From Sphingomonas sp. PP-CE-3A-406 (lineage in GTDB: Bacteria; Pseudomonadota; Alphaproteobacteria; Sphingomonadales; Sphingomonadaceae): a DNA stretch of 64,000 nt. A model generated the notes under the pieces. That model did not search any database. It had not been told where the DNA came from and worked only from the letters and a program-made list of their open reading frames with translations. Below are positions 17,015 to 26,960 of this stretch, one piece after another. Every line of letters begins with the position of its first letter. Position 1 is the stretch's first letter. Where the stretch lies: positions 434,001 through 498,000 of the forward strand of contig NZ_RCWY01000002.1 in NCBI RefSeq assembly GCF_003688625.1, read 5' to 3'. The translations under genes were made by a program, and so were the position numbers.

Positions 17015-18169
17015 TCAGACCCGCACCAGCCCCTCAACCACCGCCGTCCTTGCGCTCGCAGGAAACAACGCGGCCATCGCGCGGACCGGCTCGACGTCGA
17101 AATGCGACGACACTGCGCCGCCGATGAACGCGTCGAGTTGCATCGTCGGTTTCAGATCGCGCGCCTCGTACAGCGCGGTGGGCGCGAGGCCCGGCCAGTC
17201 GGACACTACCCTGCCCCCTTTCACGCCGCCGCCGAACAGCATCGCAGACGTCCCCGTGCCGTGATCGGTTCCGCCGGTGCCGTTGACCGCGACGGTCCGC
17301 CCGAACTCTGTCGCGACCAGCACCATCGTGTCGGCCCATAACGGTCCCAGCCCCGCCTGTAGCGAAGCGACCATCGCGTCGAGGCCCTTCAATTGCGCGG
17401 TCAGTCGGCCGCGTTGGCCGGTGTGCGTATCCCAGCCGCCGGTCTCGATCATCGCGATCCGCGCGCCGGTGTCGGGCTTGAGCAAGCGCGCGGCGAGCGC
17501 GCCGGTCGCCGCTGCATTGCGCCCGCCATCCTGCGCGAGATCGCTGGTGAGTTGCCGCGTGGCCATCGCCTCGCTCCACAGGCCGTGAAGTTGCTGATCG
17601 CCCTCGTACAGCATCGCGACGCGTTGCAGCAGATCGTCGGACGCGTCCGGCAAGCTCGACGGCGCATAGGATGCCACCTCGCGCCGCCCCCGCAGCGCCA
17701 TCGGCACGGTCGCCGCGACCGCGATCGCGCGTGCCTCGTCGGCCGGCAGCACGCCGAGCAGCCGGTTGAGCCAGCCGTCGCGGACCTGGTATGCGCTCGC
17801 GCCGCCGGTCTCGAGGACGTTCTGGCCATCGAAATGCGAGCGATCGCGGTAGGGCGAGGCGATCGCATGCGCGAACAGCGCCTGACCTTGTTTGTAAAGC
17901 CCGGCACTCGCGGTCATCGCCGGGTGCAGCGTGAACATGCCGTCGAGCTTGGCGCCCGTGGCGAAGTCCGCCGCGAGATCGCCCCGTGCGCCCGCAAACG
18001 CCGGATCGCCGACCGCGCCGATCGTGCCGAGACCATCGGCCGCGCCACGCTGGATGATGAAGACGAACCGCTTGTCGGTCGCCGCGCGCGCAAAGGCGAT
18101 GCGAGGCGCGAAGGCGGACGCCAGCACGCCAAGCGTCCCGGTGGTGAGGAAGGAACGACGGTCAAGCAT
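17015..18169 (-). CDS. DUF1501 domain-containing protein, Tat-exported
   Basis: The 384-residue protein starts MLDRRSFLTTGTLGVLASAF, a twin-arginine-like signal (DRRSF), so export to the periplasm is expected. The body matches the DUF1501 family, which has a sulfatase/alkaline phosphatase-like fold: FVFIIQRGAADGL, SHFDGQNVLETG, ETGGWDTHTGQRG and VLVATEFGRTVAVNGTGGTDH. The function of these proteins is not established. The gene follows the DUF1800 gene after two bases, an almost invariant pairing in bacteria, so the two products probably act together. The ATG at 18169 has GGAG upstream within the DUF1800 C-terminus. Confidence 0.92.
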   Translation of the reverse strand: MLDRRSFLTTGTLGVLASAFAPRIAFARAATDKRFVFIIQRGAADGLGTIGAVGDPAFAGARGDLAADFATGAKLDGMFTLHPAMTASAGLYKQGQALFAHAIASPYRDRSHFDGQNVLETGGASAYQVRDGWLNRLLGVLPADEARAIAVAATVPMALRGRREVASYAPSSLPDASDDLLQRVAMLYEGDQQLHGLWSEAMATRQLTSDLAQDGGRNAAATGALAARLLKPDTGARIAMIETGGWDTHTGQRGRLTAQLKGLDAMVASLQAGLGPLWADTMVLVATEFGRTVAVNGTGGTDHGTGTSAMLFGGGVKGGRVVSDWPGLAPTALYEARDLKPTMQLDAFIGGAVSSHFDVEPVRAMAALFPASARTAVVEGLVRV

Positions 18170-18171
18170 GA

Positions 18172-19713
18172 CTATCTCCGCAGCGATTCGGGGGCAACGA
18201 GCAACAGTGCGAGCGCCTGCGCGGGGCTTTCCGCGCGCGACAGGCCCTGCGCAGTGGTGGGACTGAGCGAGGCGGGGTACAGCGTCGGCGCCAACGCCCG
18301 CGCATCGACCGGCCCGGCACGTGCCGCGAACCGCTCCGCTGCCTCTACGCGCCGCAGGATCGCGTCGGGACCGGCCCAGGCTGCGGCGACGTCATCATAT
18401 CCGATCGGCTGCCCCGGCTGCCATATCGGCTGGCCGAGCTGGTTCATCATTCCGACCGTGACGCCGGGCTGGACAACAGTCGTGCCGAGCGCGCGCTGCG
18501 TGGAGAGATACCATTCCCAGGGCGACTTGAACTTGATCCGCTGCGGCACCCACGCCTCGGGCGACGCGACAAGCGCGCGATAGACCGTCGGCAGGTCGCC
18601 GCCCGACTTCAGGAAGGCCGTCTTCAGCCGTGCGACCATCGCAGGCGGCGGCGTATCGCCGGCAAAATGCCGTGCAAGCTTCGTCGCGATGTGCGTCGCC
18701 GTCGCGGGGTGGACCGCGAGATCGGACAGCACCGCCTGTGCCTGCGTTTCCCCCGCCGCGGGATAGAGCTTGCCCATGACGGTTCGATCGCCGGGCTGAT
18801 GAACGTCGTCGAGGAAAAGGAAGGCGCCCGCGCGCGAATCGTCCTGGACGCGCGCACCGGGACCGCGCCCGATGCCCGCGACCGTCCAGCCGGTCATCGC
18901 GCGCGCAAACTCGGTGACGTCGGCCTGGCTGTAGCCGCTGCGGACGCCGAGCGTGTGCAACTCCATGATCTCGCGCGCTAGATTTTCGTTCAGCCCGGTG
19001 CGACGCCGGGTCTTCCGTACCGCGAATGGACTGTCCGGGCCGATCGAAACCGCCTGGTCGAGATACAGCAGCATCGCCGGATGCCGCTCGACCGCGTTCA
19101 GCATGTCGGCGAAACTGCCGAGCACATGCGGACGGATCGCGTCGAACTCCATCGGCCCGGCGAGCGCCATCACCTCGAACTTCTCGGTCGAGACCGCGAA
19201 ATGGTTCGCCCAGAAATGCACGAGGCGCTCGACGAACGGTGCCTCGCCGGTCAGCGCGGCCATCGTCCGCGCCGCGACCGCCGCGCCGTAATCGTTGCGG
19301 CTCTGCTTGCCGATAACCTGTCGCGCCTCCTGCCGCGCGGCCGCTCCGGGATCGAGCGCGCCCGGCATGGCAGGAGGCTGCGCCGTCGCGGGGAGGGCAA
19401 CGCCCAGGGACACGGGGGCGGGACTCATCGCACCGGGCATTGTGGGACCGGAAACCGCAGACTTCCCATCCATGCCGATCGCAGCTTTCGGCGTGCGGGG
19501 TCCGAACTGCGCCTTGATCGCCTTTTCCTGCGCATAATAGGCGACGAGCCCGACCGAAATCCCGGCAGTCGAGGGCGCGGTTGCAATCACCGCCGGCCGC
19601 GGCTCGAACCCTTCGCACTGTGCCAACACCCACTTCGCCGGATCGCCGGCAATGGTATCACCGGGCCGTGCGCCGAGGCCAAACCGATTGAGCGCGATAC
19701 TGGAAGCAGACAC
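18172..19713 (-). CDS. DUF1800 domain-containing protein
   Basis: The 513-residue protein begins with a GTG (19713) and ALNRFGLGARPGD, the family N-terminus. LVHFWANHFAVS, ENLAREIMELHTLGV, FARAMTGWTV and FLFLDDVHQPGDR follow, all hallmarks of DUF1800. Its function is unknown; in other bacteria it pairs with DUF1501, as here. A glycine/proline-rich insert (about residues 80-125) interrupts the N-terminal part and is probably disordered. The gene heads a two-gene operon. The 218-base gap upstream separates it from a divergent small secreted-protein gene and contains a perfect 12-base palindrome. Confidence 0.9.
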   Translation of the reverse strand: MSASSIALNRFGLGARPGDTIAGDPAKWVLAQCEGFEPRPAVIATAPSTAGISVGLVAYYAQEKAIKAQFGPRTPKAAIGMDGKSAVSGPTMPGAMSPAPVSLGVALPATAQPPAMPGALDPGAAARQEARQVIGKQSRNDYGAAVAARTMAALTGEAPFVERLVHFWANHFAVSTEKFEVMALAGPMEFDAIRPHVLGSFADMLNAVERHPAMLLYLDQAVSIGPDSPFAVRKTRRRTGLNENLAREIMELHTLGVRSGYSQADVTEFARAMTGWTVAGIGRGPGARVQDDSRAGAFLFLDDVHQPGDRTVMGKLYPAAGETQAQAVLSDLAVHPATATHIATKLARHFAGDTPPPAMVARLKTAFLKSGGDLPTVYRALVASPEAWVPQRIKFKSPWEWYLSTQRALGTTVVQPGVTVGMMNQLGQPIWQPGQPIGYDDVAAAWAGPDAILRRVEAAERFAARAGPVDARALAPTLYPASLSPTTAQGLSRAESPAQALALLLVAPESLRR

Positions 19714-19834
19714 GACGCTTCTCCTTCGTCACCCGGCGTACGCGTCAAATGTCGTGCAAGTATGTCACGCACGCCGCTCGTCGCATCCGGGCGGCAATTC
19801 ATCGTTGCACGGTACGCAATCGCGACGGATAGGT

Positions 19835-19846
19835 TTGCAATTGCAA
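19835..19846. promoter_or_regulatory. Perfect 12-base palindrome between divergent genes
   Basis: TTGCAATTGCAA lies in the intergenic region between the DUF1800 operon and the small secreted protein gene, about 90 bases before the latter's start. It could be a regulator site; no protein is implicated. Confidence 0.25.
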
Positions 19847-19931
19847 CTGATGCTGCACCGCAATATTTCATTGGATCGAGAGTTGGGTGGAGACTTGATC
19901 CGGCTCGATGCACCACGCGGGAGACACGATC

Positions 19932-20225
19932 ATGCGCAACGCTATCAAGATCATCGCAGCAGCAGCGGCAGCCCTCACCTCGACGATCGGCATGGCCGCC
20001 GACGCAAAGCAGAGCTTCGTCCACGAGGGCAGCACGTATGTATATACCTCGACGCAGGACGGCAGCCGCCAGGTCATCGATGGCCGTCGCTATCCGTCGG
20101 GTCAGAAGTTTCACCTGATCGTCCACGGCGATCGCGTATCGGGTGTGTCGGGCGGCGTTCCGGTCGCGTTCAAGACCGCGGAGGCGAATGGCGCGGCTGG
20201 TGGCATCGCCGCGGTTGCGCGCTGA
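19932..20225 (+). CDS. small secreted protein, 97 residues
   Basis: The protein has a signal peptide (MRNAIKIIAAAAAALTSTIG, cleavage near MAADA) and a mature part of about 75 residues with FVHEGSTYVYTSTQDGSRQV and YPSGQKFHLIVHGDRVSG. The repeated Tyr/Val strands suggest a small beta-rich periplasmic domain. I chose the ATG at 19932 because the signal peptide begins there; an upstream ATG at 19908 would spoil it. A hairpin terminator follows 25 bases after the stop. No named family is recognised. It stands alone between two minus-strand units. Confidence 0.82.
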   Translation: MRNAIKIIAAAAAALTSTIGMAADAKQSFVHEGSTYVYTSTQDGSRQVIDGRRYPSGQKFHLIVHGDRVSGVSGGVPVAFKTAEANGAAGGIAAVAR

Positions 20226-20250
20226 GCTGAGTTTGTCCTAGGACGACATG

Positions 20251-20284
20251 ACGGCGGTAGGACTTCGGTCCGGCCGCCGTTTCG
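20251..20284 (+). terminator. Terminator hairpin after the small secreted protein gene
   Basis: ACGGCGG pairs with CCGCCGT, with an inner GGAC-TTCG-GTCC stem capped by the stable TTCG tetraloop, followed by a short T run. It sits 25 bases after the stop. Confidence 0.75.
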
Positions 20285-20323
20285 CGTTTGAGGTTCGCGT
20301 TTGAATGAACCTCCGCACCTTTG

Positions 20324-20435
20324 ACTCCCCTCCCTGGAAGGGAGGGGTTGGGGGTGGGTCGGTTCCCGGAGCGCGGAACGGACGCGGCACAAGCTCGCCT
20401 ACCCACCCCCAGCCCCTCCCTTCCAGGGAGGGGAG
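20324..20435. repeat. Inverted pair of CTCCCTGGAAGGGAGGGG palindromes
   Basis: The left arm CCCCTCCCTGGAAGGGAGGGG plus GTTGGGGGTGGG is mirrored at the right by CCCACCCCCAGCCCC and CCCTTCCAGGGAGGGG, enclosing about 45 bases. It lies 6 bases from the dgt stop codon. Confidence 0.82.
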
Positions 20436-20441
20436 CAGAAG

Positions 20442-21608
20442 TCAGAATCCTTCGGGCAGGTCGATCGGGCCGACCAGTTCGCGGTAGCGCGACACGGCGT
20501 AGCGGTCGGTCATGCCGGCGATGAAGTCGGCGATATGCCGGCTGCGATCGGGATCGTCCGCAGGCAGGCGGTCGCGCCATTCCTCGGGCATGGTCATCGG
20601 ATCGTCGCGATAGACCGCGAACAGGCCTGAGACGATTCCGTGTGCCGCATCCGCCGCGGCAAGCTGGCGCGGGTGGTGATAAAGATTGGCGTACATGAAG
20701 CGCTTCAGGTCGCGCTCCGCCTCGCGCATGTCGGGAGAGAATCCGACCAGGCATTGGCCTGCATCGCGGACGTCGTCGACGCTGGTCACGCCGCTCGCCG
20801 CGATCCGCTGGCGCGTCTCGGCGATCAGGTCGTTGACCATCGTCCCGATCTGCGTGCGCACGAGCTCGCCGACCAGCCGCTTCGGCTCGATGTCGGGAAA
20901 GCGGCGGCGCACATCGTCCCAGCCGCGCGCCACCAGCGGCACCGCGAGCATCTGGTCGAGCGTCAGCAATCCTGCGCGCAGGCCATCGTCGATATCGTGA
21001 TTGTCGTAGGCGATATCGTCGGCGATCGCTGCGACCTGCGCTTCGAGCGAAGAAAAACTGGTGAGCGCGAGGCCGAACTCGGCATCCGCCGCGGCCAGAG
21101 CCCATCCCGGATGCCGCACCGGGCCGTTATGCTTGGCGAGGCCCTCGAGTGTTTCCCACGTCAGGTTCAGCCCGTTCCACAACGGATACGGCCGCTCGAT
21201 CGTCATCAGCGTGCGTAGCGTGTGGCCGTTGTGATCGAACCCGCCCTGCGCCTTCAGTGCCGCCTTCAGCGCATCCTCGCCGGCATGGCCGAACGGAGGA
21301 TGGCCGATATCGTGCGCGAGACAAAGCGCCTCTGTCAGGTCCTCGTTCAGTGCGAGCGTCCGCGCGATCGTCCGGCCGATCTGCGCGACCTCGAGGCTGT
21401 GCGTCAGGCGAACGCGGAAATGGTCGCCGTCGGGCGCCATGAACACCTGCGTCTTGTGACGAAGCCGACGGAAGCTGATCGAGTGGATAATCCGGTCGCG
21501 GTCGCGTTGGAAGGCATCGCGTGGGCCACGGACGGACCCGTTCTGTTCCTCGTGAAGTCGTCCCTTGCTGCGCGCCGGGTCCGATGCCCAGGGCGCGCGG
21601 TAACTCAC
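20442..21608 (-). CDS. dgt: deoxyguanosinetriphosphate triphosphohydrolase-like protein (dGTPase)
   Basis: The 388-residue HD-domain enzyme matches the dGTPase-like family that hydrolyses dNTPs to nucleoside and triphosphate. Metal ligands are in [13 protein letters not shown] and [19 protein letters not shown], with the final Asp in [15 protein letters not shown]. The N-terminus [16 protein letters not shown] is typical of the family. The start is a GTG at 21608, whose GTGA overlaps the stop of the upstream TPR-SPOR gene; longer frames upstream run into that gene. In relatives, dgt is followed by argS, but here four genes intervene. The activity could be against several dNTPs. Confidence 0.93.
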   Translation of the reverse strand: MSYRAPWASDPARSKGRLHEEQNGSVRGPRDAFQRDRDRIIHSISFRRLRHKTQVFMAPDGDHFRVRLTHSLEVAQIGRTIARTLALNEDLTEALCLAHDIGHPPFGHAGEDALKAALKAQGGFDHNGHTLRTLMTIERPYPLWNGLNLTWETLEGLAKHNGPVRHPGWALAAADAEFGLALTSFSSLEAQVAAIADDIAYDNHDIDDGLRAGLLTLDQMLAVPLVARGWDDVRRRFPDIEPKRLVGELVRTQIGTMVNDLIAETRQRIAASGVTSVDDVRDAGQCLVGFSPDMREAERDLKRFMYANLYHHPRQLAAADAAHGIVSGLFAVYRDDPMTMPEEWRDRLPADDPDRSRHIADFIAGMTDRYAVSRYRELVGPIDLPEGF

Positions 21609-23776
21609 TTGGCCGGCAACTTCGTGATGATCTCGCCCGGATCGCTGGTGAAGGTGAACGTCGGGACGCCTTCCTTGGCAAGCTGATTGACGAAGGTCCG
21701 CGCCTCCGCATCGGTCTTGAACGGGCCGGCGAGCACGCGGTTGGTCGCCTTCCACGGTGCGGTCCAGCCGCCGCGAGCGCCGAACACGGTCGGTGCCTTG
21801 GCCTTCGCCTTCTTCCACGCCTTGGGCAGGTCGCCCTCGGTCGCGCCGGTCGACACCTGCACCCAGGTCCGCGCCGGATTGGCGCGCGCAATCCGCTTTT
21901 CCTCGGCCGCAGCCTTGTCGGCGGCAAGCTTCTCGGCGGCGGCGGCCTTCTTCTCGGCGAGCGCCTTCTTGTCGGCGATGGCCTTTTTCGCCGCGGCCTT
22001 CTTGTCGAGCGCCGCCTTCTTGTCGGCGGCGAGCTTGTCCGCAGCCAGCGTTTTGGCAGCGACCGCCTTGGCCGCTGCGTCGCGTTCGGTCTTGGCCTTC
22101 GCCTCGGCGAGCACGCGCTCGGAATCATCGGAAACCGGGATGGTGGCGGGCGTTACGACCGGCGCGGGATGCATCGGCGCGACGTCGAGCTCGGACGCGG
22201 GGATCGACAGGCCCGCGACGATCCGCGCGAGGATAGAGTCCTCACTAGCGGCGACTGCGTGAGTCCGTGGTGGCAAGGTCGCGGCTACCGGTGCGGGCGT
22301 GGACGAACTGGTGAAGCCGGGTGTCGGCGTCTCGGCGCTGGCACTCTGGGTTGGGGCGACCTGCTGAACGGGCGCCTGCTGTATCGGAGTTGGTAGCGGC
22401 GAAACCGACGGCGCCGCCGCTGCCGATGCTGCGAGCGCATTCGCCGTACGGGTCGGATCGGCGCGTGTTTGCCCTACCGGGATCGCCGCCATCTGCGTGG
22501 CCACGCGTGGGGGGAGAGTTCCTGCTGGCGACGGCGTCGGGACCGTACGGATAACCGGCGACGCGCTCGGCTGAATGGTCGCTGAGACGACGGAGTTCGT
22601 TTCCGCGGCCGGGTTGGTACGCGCGCCCGGAAGCGTCACGGTCGGCGCGGAATAGCTTGGCCGCGGCACAGGCTGCACCGTGCGGGCCGGCAATGGCTGG
22701 ACCATTTGCATCGGCGCTGCTGCGAGCTGGACGGGGGCGGCATAGGTGCCGGGCGCGGGGACCGTCGTCAGCGTACGTGGTGGAGTGGCGACCGGCGGGA
22801 CCGGTGCCGACGTTGTCACAGGTACTGGTGTTGAGGACGGTCGCGTCACCGCGGCCATCTGGACACGGTCGCGGTTCGAGCGACGATCGCGTTTGTCCTT
22901 CTTGCCGGTCTTTGTCGTGACCGCAGGCTGCGGCGTTACGGCTGCCATCATTACCGGCGCGGTCGGATCTGCGGCGAGTATGCCCAAGGGTGGCGCCATC
23001 CGTGCATCGGCCAGGCGGGCGGGCGTCGCGTGGACTTCGCCGAAATGCACCGCGAAGGCGCGATCGCTTGCGGGGAGGTTCGGGAGACGCTGAAAGAAGG
23101 GTTGCAGGCCTTGCGCGGTGCCTGCGGGCATCATCGTGGTGGCGATCTTCTCGGCCCCGGCGACGTCGCCGTTCATGGCGAGGATGAAGGCGCGGGATCG
23201 CCATGCGCCGCGATCGCTCTTGAGCAGGAGCGGATTGAGCTGCTGGACCGCGAGCTCGGGCTTGCCCGAGATACCGAGCGACAGCGCATAGCGCCGCGTC
23301 GTCTCGTCGTCCGGGGCGTCGCGGAGTGCCACGCGGTAGTCGCGCTGCGCCCGATCCTGCTGGCCGATCAGGTCGTAGGCGAGCCCGCGATCGGCGGCGA
23401 AGTTGCGCGGGTCGAGACCGAGGCCCTCCGCCTGCGCGTAATAGCGTAGCGCTTCGCCGGGACGCTCGGACCGGACGAGGATCGACGCCATCCCCGCCTT
23501 GGCGCGACCATCGCGCGGGTTCACCTTTTCGGCGCGCGCGAACAATGCTGCCGCACCGCTGAGATCGCCGAGGCCCATCGACAGGTCGCCCGCCTTGATC
23601 AGCGCGTCGATGTTGCGCGGGTTGCTCGCAAGCTGGCGCATCACGTCGCCGAGCTTGTCGGCGTCGGTGGTGCCGGGGATCGCCTGCACGACGGCTTGCG
23701 CAGACGCGGCGGCTGGCACGGCCGCGAGCACGAGGGCCAGCGCGGCGGTCAGGAGATGATGGGAGGACCGGGTCAT
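21605..23776 (-). CDS. exported TPR and SPOR domain protein
   Basis: The 723-residue protein has a signal peptide (about residues 1-27, ending AAASAQA). TPR-like helical repeats follow (about residues 35-220, for example [16 protein letters not shown]). Next come a Pro/Thr/Val-rich disordered stretch and an Ala/Lys-rich coiled coil (about residues 540-615). The C-terminal SPOR domain contains [17 protein letters not shown]. It should be periplasmic, with the SPOR domain binding septal glycans. It lies directly downstream of ftsZ in the direction of transcription, after a repeat-containing gap. Its stop overlaps the GTG of dgt, so the two are coupled. No named homologue is recognised. Confidence 0.88.
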   Translation of the reverse strand: MTRSSHHLLTAALALVLAAVPAAASAQAVVQAIPGTTDADKLGDVMRQLASNPRNIDALIKAGDLSMGLGDLSGAAALFARAEKVNPRDGRAKAGMASILVRSERPGEALRYYAQAEGLGLDPRNFAADRGLAYDLIGQQDRAQRDYRVALRDAPDDETTRRYALSLGISGKPELAVQQLNPLLLKSDRGAWRSRAFILAMNGDVAGAEKIATTMMPAGTAQGLQPFFQRLPNLPASDRAFAVHFGEVHATPARLADARMAPPLGILAADPTAPVMMAAVTPQPAVTTKTGKKDKRDRRSNRDRVQMAAVTRPSSTPVPVTTSAPVPPVATPPRTLTTVPAPGTYAAPVQLAAAPMQMVQPLPARTVQPVPRPSYSAPTVTLPGARTNPAAETNSVVSATIQPSASPVIRTVPTPSPAGTLPPRVATQMAAIPVGQTRADPTRTANALAASAAAAPSVSPLPTPIQQAPVQQVAPTQSASAETPTPGFTSSSTPAPVAATLPPRTHAVAASEDSILARIVAGLSIPASELDVAPMHPAPVVTPATIPVSDDSERVLAEAKAKTERDAAAKAVAAKTLAADKLAADKKAALDKKAAAKKAIADKKALAEKKAAAAEKLAADKAAAEEKRIARANPARTWVQVSTGATEGDLPKAWKKAKAKAPTVFGARGGWTAPWKATNRVLAGPFKTDAEARTFVNQLAKEGVPTFTFTSDPGEIITKLPAK

Positions 23777-23908
23777 GAGGTTCAACTGTCTAGACGCCAG
23801 CCCGACCGAACCGGCAATGTCTCGCACGCATGCGCGCGGCGAACTGGGCTGGGGCGGCGACGAATGCAGGGTTTCGCGTACGCAAGCGCGAAAGCCCTGC
23901 CTGGCGTG

Positions 23909-23962
23909 CCCTCACCCTTCGCCGCCTTTGGCGTCTCTCCCTCTCCCGGTGGGAGAGGGGAG
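23909..23962. repeat. Palindromic repeat CTCTCCC-GGTGGGAGAGGGG type
   Basis: CTCACCCTTCGCCGCCTTTGGCG is followed by CCCTCTCCCGGTGGGAGAGGGG, two adjacent hairpins between ftsZ and the TPR-SPOR gene. It is close to the right arm of the element at 28872-29006. It may act as the 3' end structure of the dcw transcript. Confidence 0.65.
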
Positions 23963-24011
23963 GTCCGGGCTGGATCGTGCAAGATATTGAGAAGCTTCGG
24001 CTATTCCCGGC

Positions 24012-25583
24012 CTACTGGTTGTTCTGGCGATGCAGGAAGCGCGGGATATCGAGCGGATCCTGGGGAGCCGCTTCGCCGTCTTCCTTCGCTGCGCCACGGG
24101 CCGCGTTCGACATGCGTTCGAACAACGTACCGCCAAGCTTCACGCGCGGCGCGGCCGGCACCGCCTCGGGGGCAGCCTCGGCACCCGGAGCGAGCCAGCG
24201 GCGACGTGCACCACCCTCGTCCGCTGCCGGCGTCGGCACTGGAATAGCCAGCGCGATCGGTGCGCGAGCGGGCGGCACCGACGATGCCGAAGCCGGACGC
24301 GCGATCGGACCACGACCGTAAGGCTCTTCGCTATACGTGCGCGGCGCGGGCTGCGGTGCAGGAGCAACCGGCGCAGGCGCGGCCTGTGGCACGATCGTCT
24401 CGGCACCGAGCACCAGCTCGTCATCCGACTTCGACGCCGACGGCTCGACTTCCGACGACGCGTTCAGGTCCAGCGGCTCTTCGTCAGCGGAGGACGCAGC
24501 AGGCGCGGCCGACGAAGCGGCGGGCTCGCTCGGACGGAACGAGGTATTCTCGTCGGTCTTGCGCGATCCGAAGCTGAACGAGCGGGTCGGCTCAGGTGCA
24601 ACTTCCGGAGGACGTGCATCGGCGTCGATCCCGGTCGCGACGACCGAGACACGGATCTTGCCCTCCAGCTCCTGGTTGAATGCCGAGCCCCAGATGATGT
24701 TCGCATCGGGATCGACCAGGTCGCGGATGTGATTCGCGGCTTCGTCGACCTCGAGCAGGCGCATGTCGTCGCCGCCGGTGATCGAGATGATGACACCCTT
24801 CGCGCCACGCATGCTGACGCCTTCGAGCAGCGGGTTCGAGATCGCCTTCTGCGCGGCTTCGAGCGCGCGGTTGTCGCCACTTGCCTCGCCAGTGCCCATC
24901 ATGGCCTTGCCCATCTCCTGCATCACCGAGCGAACGTCGGCGAAATCGAGGTTGATGAGGCCCGGCATCACCATCAGGTCGGTGATGCTGCGGACGCCCT
25001 GCTGGAGCACCTCGTCCGCCATCGTGAACGCTTCCTTGAAGGTCGTGTTCGCGTTGGCGATGAGGAACAGGTTCTGGTTCGGGATGACGATCAGCGTGTC
25101 GACATACTTCTGCAGCTCGTCGATGCCGCCCTCGGCCGACTTGGCGCGACGATTGCCCTCGAACGCGAACGGCTTGGTCACGACGCCGACGGTCAGGATG
25201 CCCATGTCGCGCGCCGCCTTGGCGATGACCGGCGCTGCGCCCGTGCCCGTGCCGCCGCCCATGCCGGCGGTGATGAAGCACATGTGCGCGCCTTCGAGCA
25301 TCTTGGCGAGCTGGTCGATCGTCTCTTCGGCGGCCGCGCGACCGATCTCGGGACGCGAGCCGGCGCCGAGACCCTGCGTGATCTTGGTGCCGAGCTGGAT
25401 CCGCTGCGGTGCGGTCGACTGCTTCAACGCCTGCGCGTCGGTGTTCGCCACGAGGAAGTCGACGCCCTGGACGTCGGCCCGCATCATGTTGGCGATCGCG
25501 TTGCCGCCCGCGCCGCCGACGCCGATCACCGCGATGCGGGGGGCCAGATCGTCCACTTCGGGACTAAGGAATTCGATGCTCAT
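24012..25583 (-). CDS. ftsZ: cell division protein FtsZ
   Basis: The 523-residue tubulin-like GTPase forms the Z ring. The N-terminal GTPase domain has [18 protein letters not shown] and the tubulin signature [19 protein letters not shown] long Ala/Pro/Ser-rich linker (about residues 320-500) follows, ending in the conserved tail [10 protein letters not shown], which binds FtsA and other partners. The long linker is usual in Alphaproteobacteria and explains the length above the E. coli protein. The ATG at 25583 follows GGAG. It is the last gene of the cluster, 113 bases after ftsA, so an extra promoter in that gap is likely but not visible as clear boxes. Confidence 0.97.
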   Translation of the reverse strand: MSIEFLSPEVDDLAPRIAVIGVGGAGGNAIANMMRADVQGVDFLVANTDAQALKQSTAPQRIQLGTKITQGLGAGSRPEIGRAAAEETIDQLAKMLEGAHMCFITAGMGGGTGTGAAPVIAKAARDMGILTVGVVTKPFAFEGNRRAKSAEGGIDELQKYVDTLIVIPNQNLFLIANANTTFKEAFTMADEVLQQGVRSITDLMVMPGLINLDFADVRSVMQEMGKAMMGTGEASGDNRALEAAQKAISNPLLEGVSMRGAKGVIISITGGDDMRLLEVDEAANHIRDLVDPDANIIWGSAFNQELEGKIRVSVVATGIDADARPPEVAPEPTRSFSFGSRKTDENTSFRPSEPAASSAAPAASSADEEPLDLNASSEVEPSASKSDDELVLGAETIVPQAAPAPVAPAPQPAPRTYSEEPYGRGPIARPASASSVPPARAPIALAIPVPTPAADEGGARRRWLAPGAEAAPEAVPAAPRVKLGGTLFERMSNAARGAAKEDGEAAPQDPLDIPRFLHRQNNQ

Positions 25584-25696
25584 CGCCGTTCTCCGCACAA
25601 CCCGGTAGATACGCTACGGCCGGGCCCCTGATTAATCTGTGTGCACCAACGTCACGGCCTGTTCCAGCCGAAATAACGCCAGCGCCCTCGAAACTC

Positions 25697-26959
25697 TTAA
25701 TAATTCGCGCGTGCCGCCTGAATCAACTTGCGCATCATGCCCATACCCTTTGGCCGATGCACCGTCGTCCGCTGCGGCGCGAGCCCGCGAAGGTCGATCG
25801 GGTTGGTCGCCGCATAGAAGGCCAACCCCGCTAGCGTCGCGAACGCCGGTCCGCCATGCGCTTCCGGCAGCGCGGTCAGACCACGCGGTCGACCGATCCG
25901 CACCGACCGCCCGAGCGCCTGTTGCGCATAGTCGGCGATGCCCTTGAGCTCCGCGCCGCCGCCGGTCAGCACGACCTGACGCCCGACCGGCCCCTCGAAC
26001 TTCAGCTTGGTGAGCGCGTTGCGCACTTCGCCCATCTGATGCTCGAGCCGCTGGCGGATCACGCCGATCAGCTGCGCCTTGGTGATCTGAGCCCCCTCGC
26101 CCGCGCCGTCCTCGGCGGAGATCGGCATGACCGGGATCATGTCGTGATTGTCGCGGGGACTGGCGTTGGCCGATCCGTGGAAGCACTTCATCCGCTCGGC
26201 ATTCTGCCGCCGCGTGCCGAATGCGCTGGCGATGTCGTCCGTAATGTCCTGCGCGCCGATCGGGATCGAGGTCAGCCCGACCAGCATGCCCCCTGCGAAC
26301 AGCGACACGTTGGTGATTCCCGCCCCCATCTCGACCAGCGCGACGCCGAGCTCACGCTCTTCGTCGCTGAGGCAGGCGAGCCCGGTCGCGACCGGCGAGG
26401 CGATGATCGACTTCACTTCGAGATGCGCCGACCGCACGCAGAGATCGAGGTTGCGCACCGGCGAACCGTCCGCGGCGACGACATGGATATGCACGCCGAG
26501 CCGATCCGCGTGCAGACCGAGCGGCGTCTTCACCCCCGTCAGCCCGTCCAGCGTATACAACGCCGGCTGCGCGTGGAGCACCATGCGTCCCTGCGGATCG
26601 ATCGAGTTGCGCCCGGCGGCGAGCAACGCATCGATATCCTGCTGCTCGACGCGGTGACCGCCAAGCTCGAACTCGACTTCGGCGACGTCGGACACGAGCC
26701 CGCCGGCCGAGAAGCCGACCCAGACGTTCTCGATGTTGATCCCGGCGATCCGCTCCGCCTGCTCGACCGCCTCGCGCACTGCCGCCTCGGTCGTCGCCAT
26801 GTCGGCGATATAGCCGCGCTTGACGCCACGGCTCTCGCGCTGGCCGGTGCCGAGCACGATCAGCTCGCCGCCGTCCCCCTTCTGCGCGATCATCGCCGAT
26901 ACCTTCGACGACCCGATATCGAGCGCCGTGATCAGCCCTTCCGGTGCCACCTTCGCCAT
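25697..26959 (-). CDS. ftsA: cell division protein FtsA
   Basis: The 420-residue actin-like ATPase tethers FtsZ to the membrane. It has the phosphate-1 motif ITALDIGSSKVSAMI, the phosphate-2 region GVALVEMGAGITNVSLF, and the adenosine motif VVLTGGGAELKGI. The C-terminal amphipathic membrane-targeting helix is visible as GMGMMRKLIQAARANY. The start ATG at 26959 is one base after the ftsQ stop, and its ribosome binding site lies within the ftsQ end. Confidence 0.97.
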   Translation of the reverse strand: MAKVAPEGLITALDIGSSKVSAMIAQKGDGGELIVLGTGQRESRGVKRGYIADMATTEAAVREAVEQAERIAGINIENVWVGFSAGGLVSDVAEVEFELGGHRVEQQDIDALLAAGRNSIDPQGRMVLHAQPALYTLDGLTGVKTPLGLHADRLGVHIHVVAADGSPVRNLDLCVRSAHLEVKSIIASPVATGLACLSDEERELGVALVEMGAGITNVSLFAGGMLVGLTSIPIGAQDITDDIASAFGTRRQNAERMKCFHGSANASPRDNHDMIPVMPISAEDGAGEGAQITKAQLIGVIRQRLEHQMGEVRNALTKLKFEGPVGRQVVLTGGGAELKGIADYAQQALGRSVRIGRPRGLTALPEAHGGPAFATLAGLAFYAATNPIDLRGLAPQRTTVHRPKGMGMMRKLIQAARANY

Positions 26960-26960
26960 G

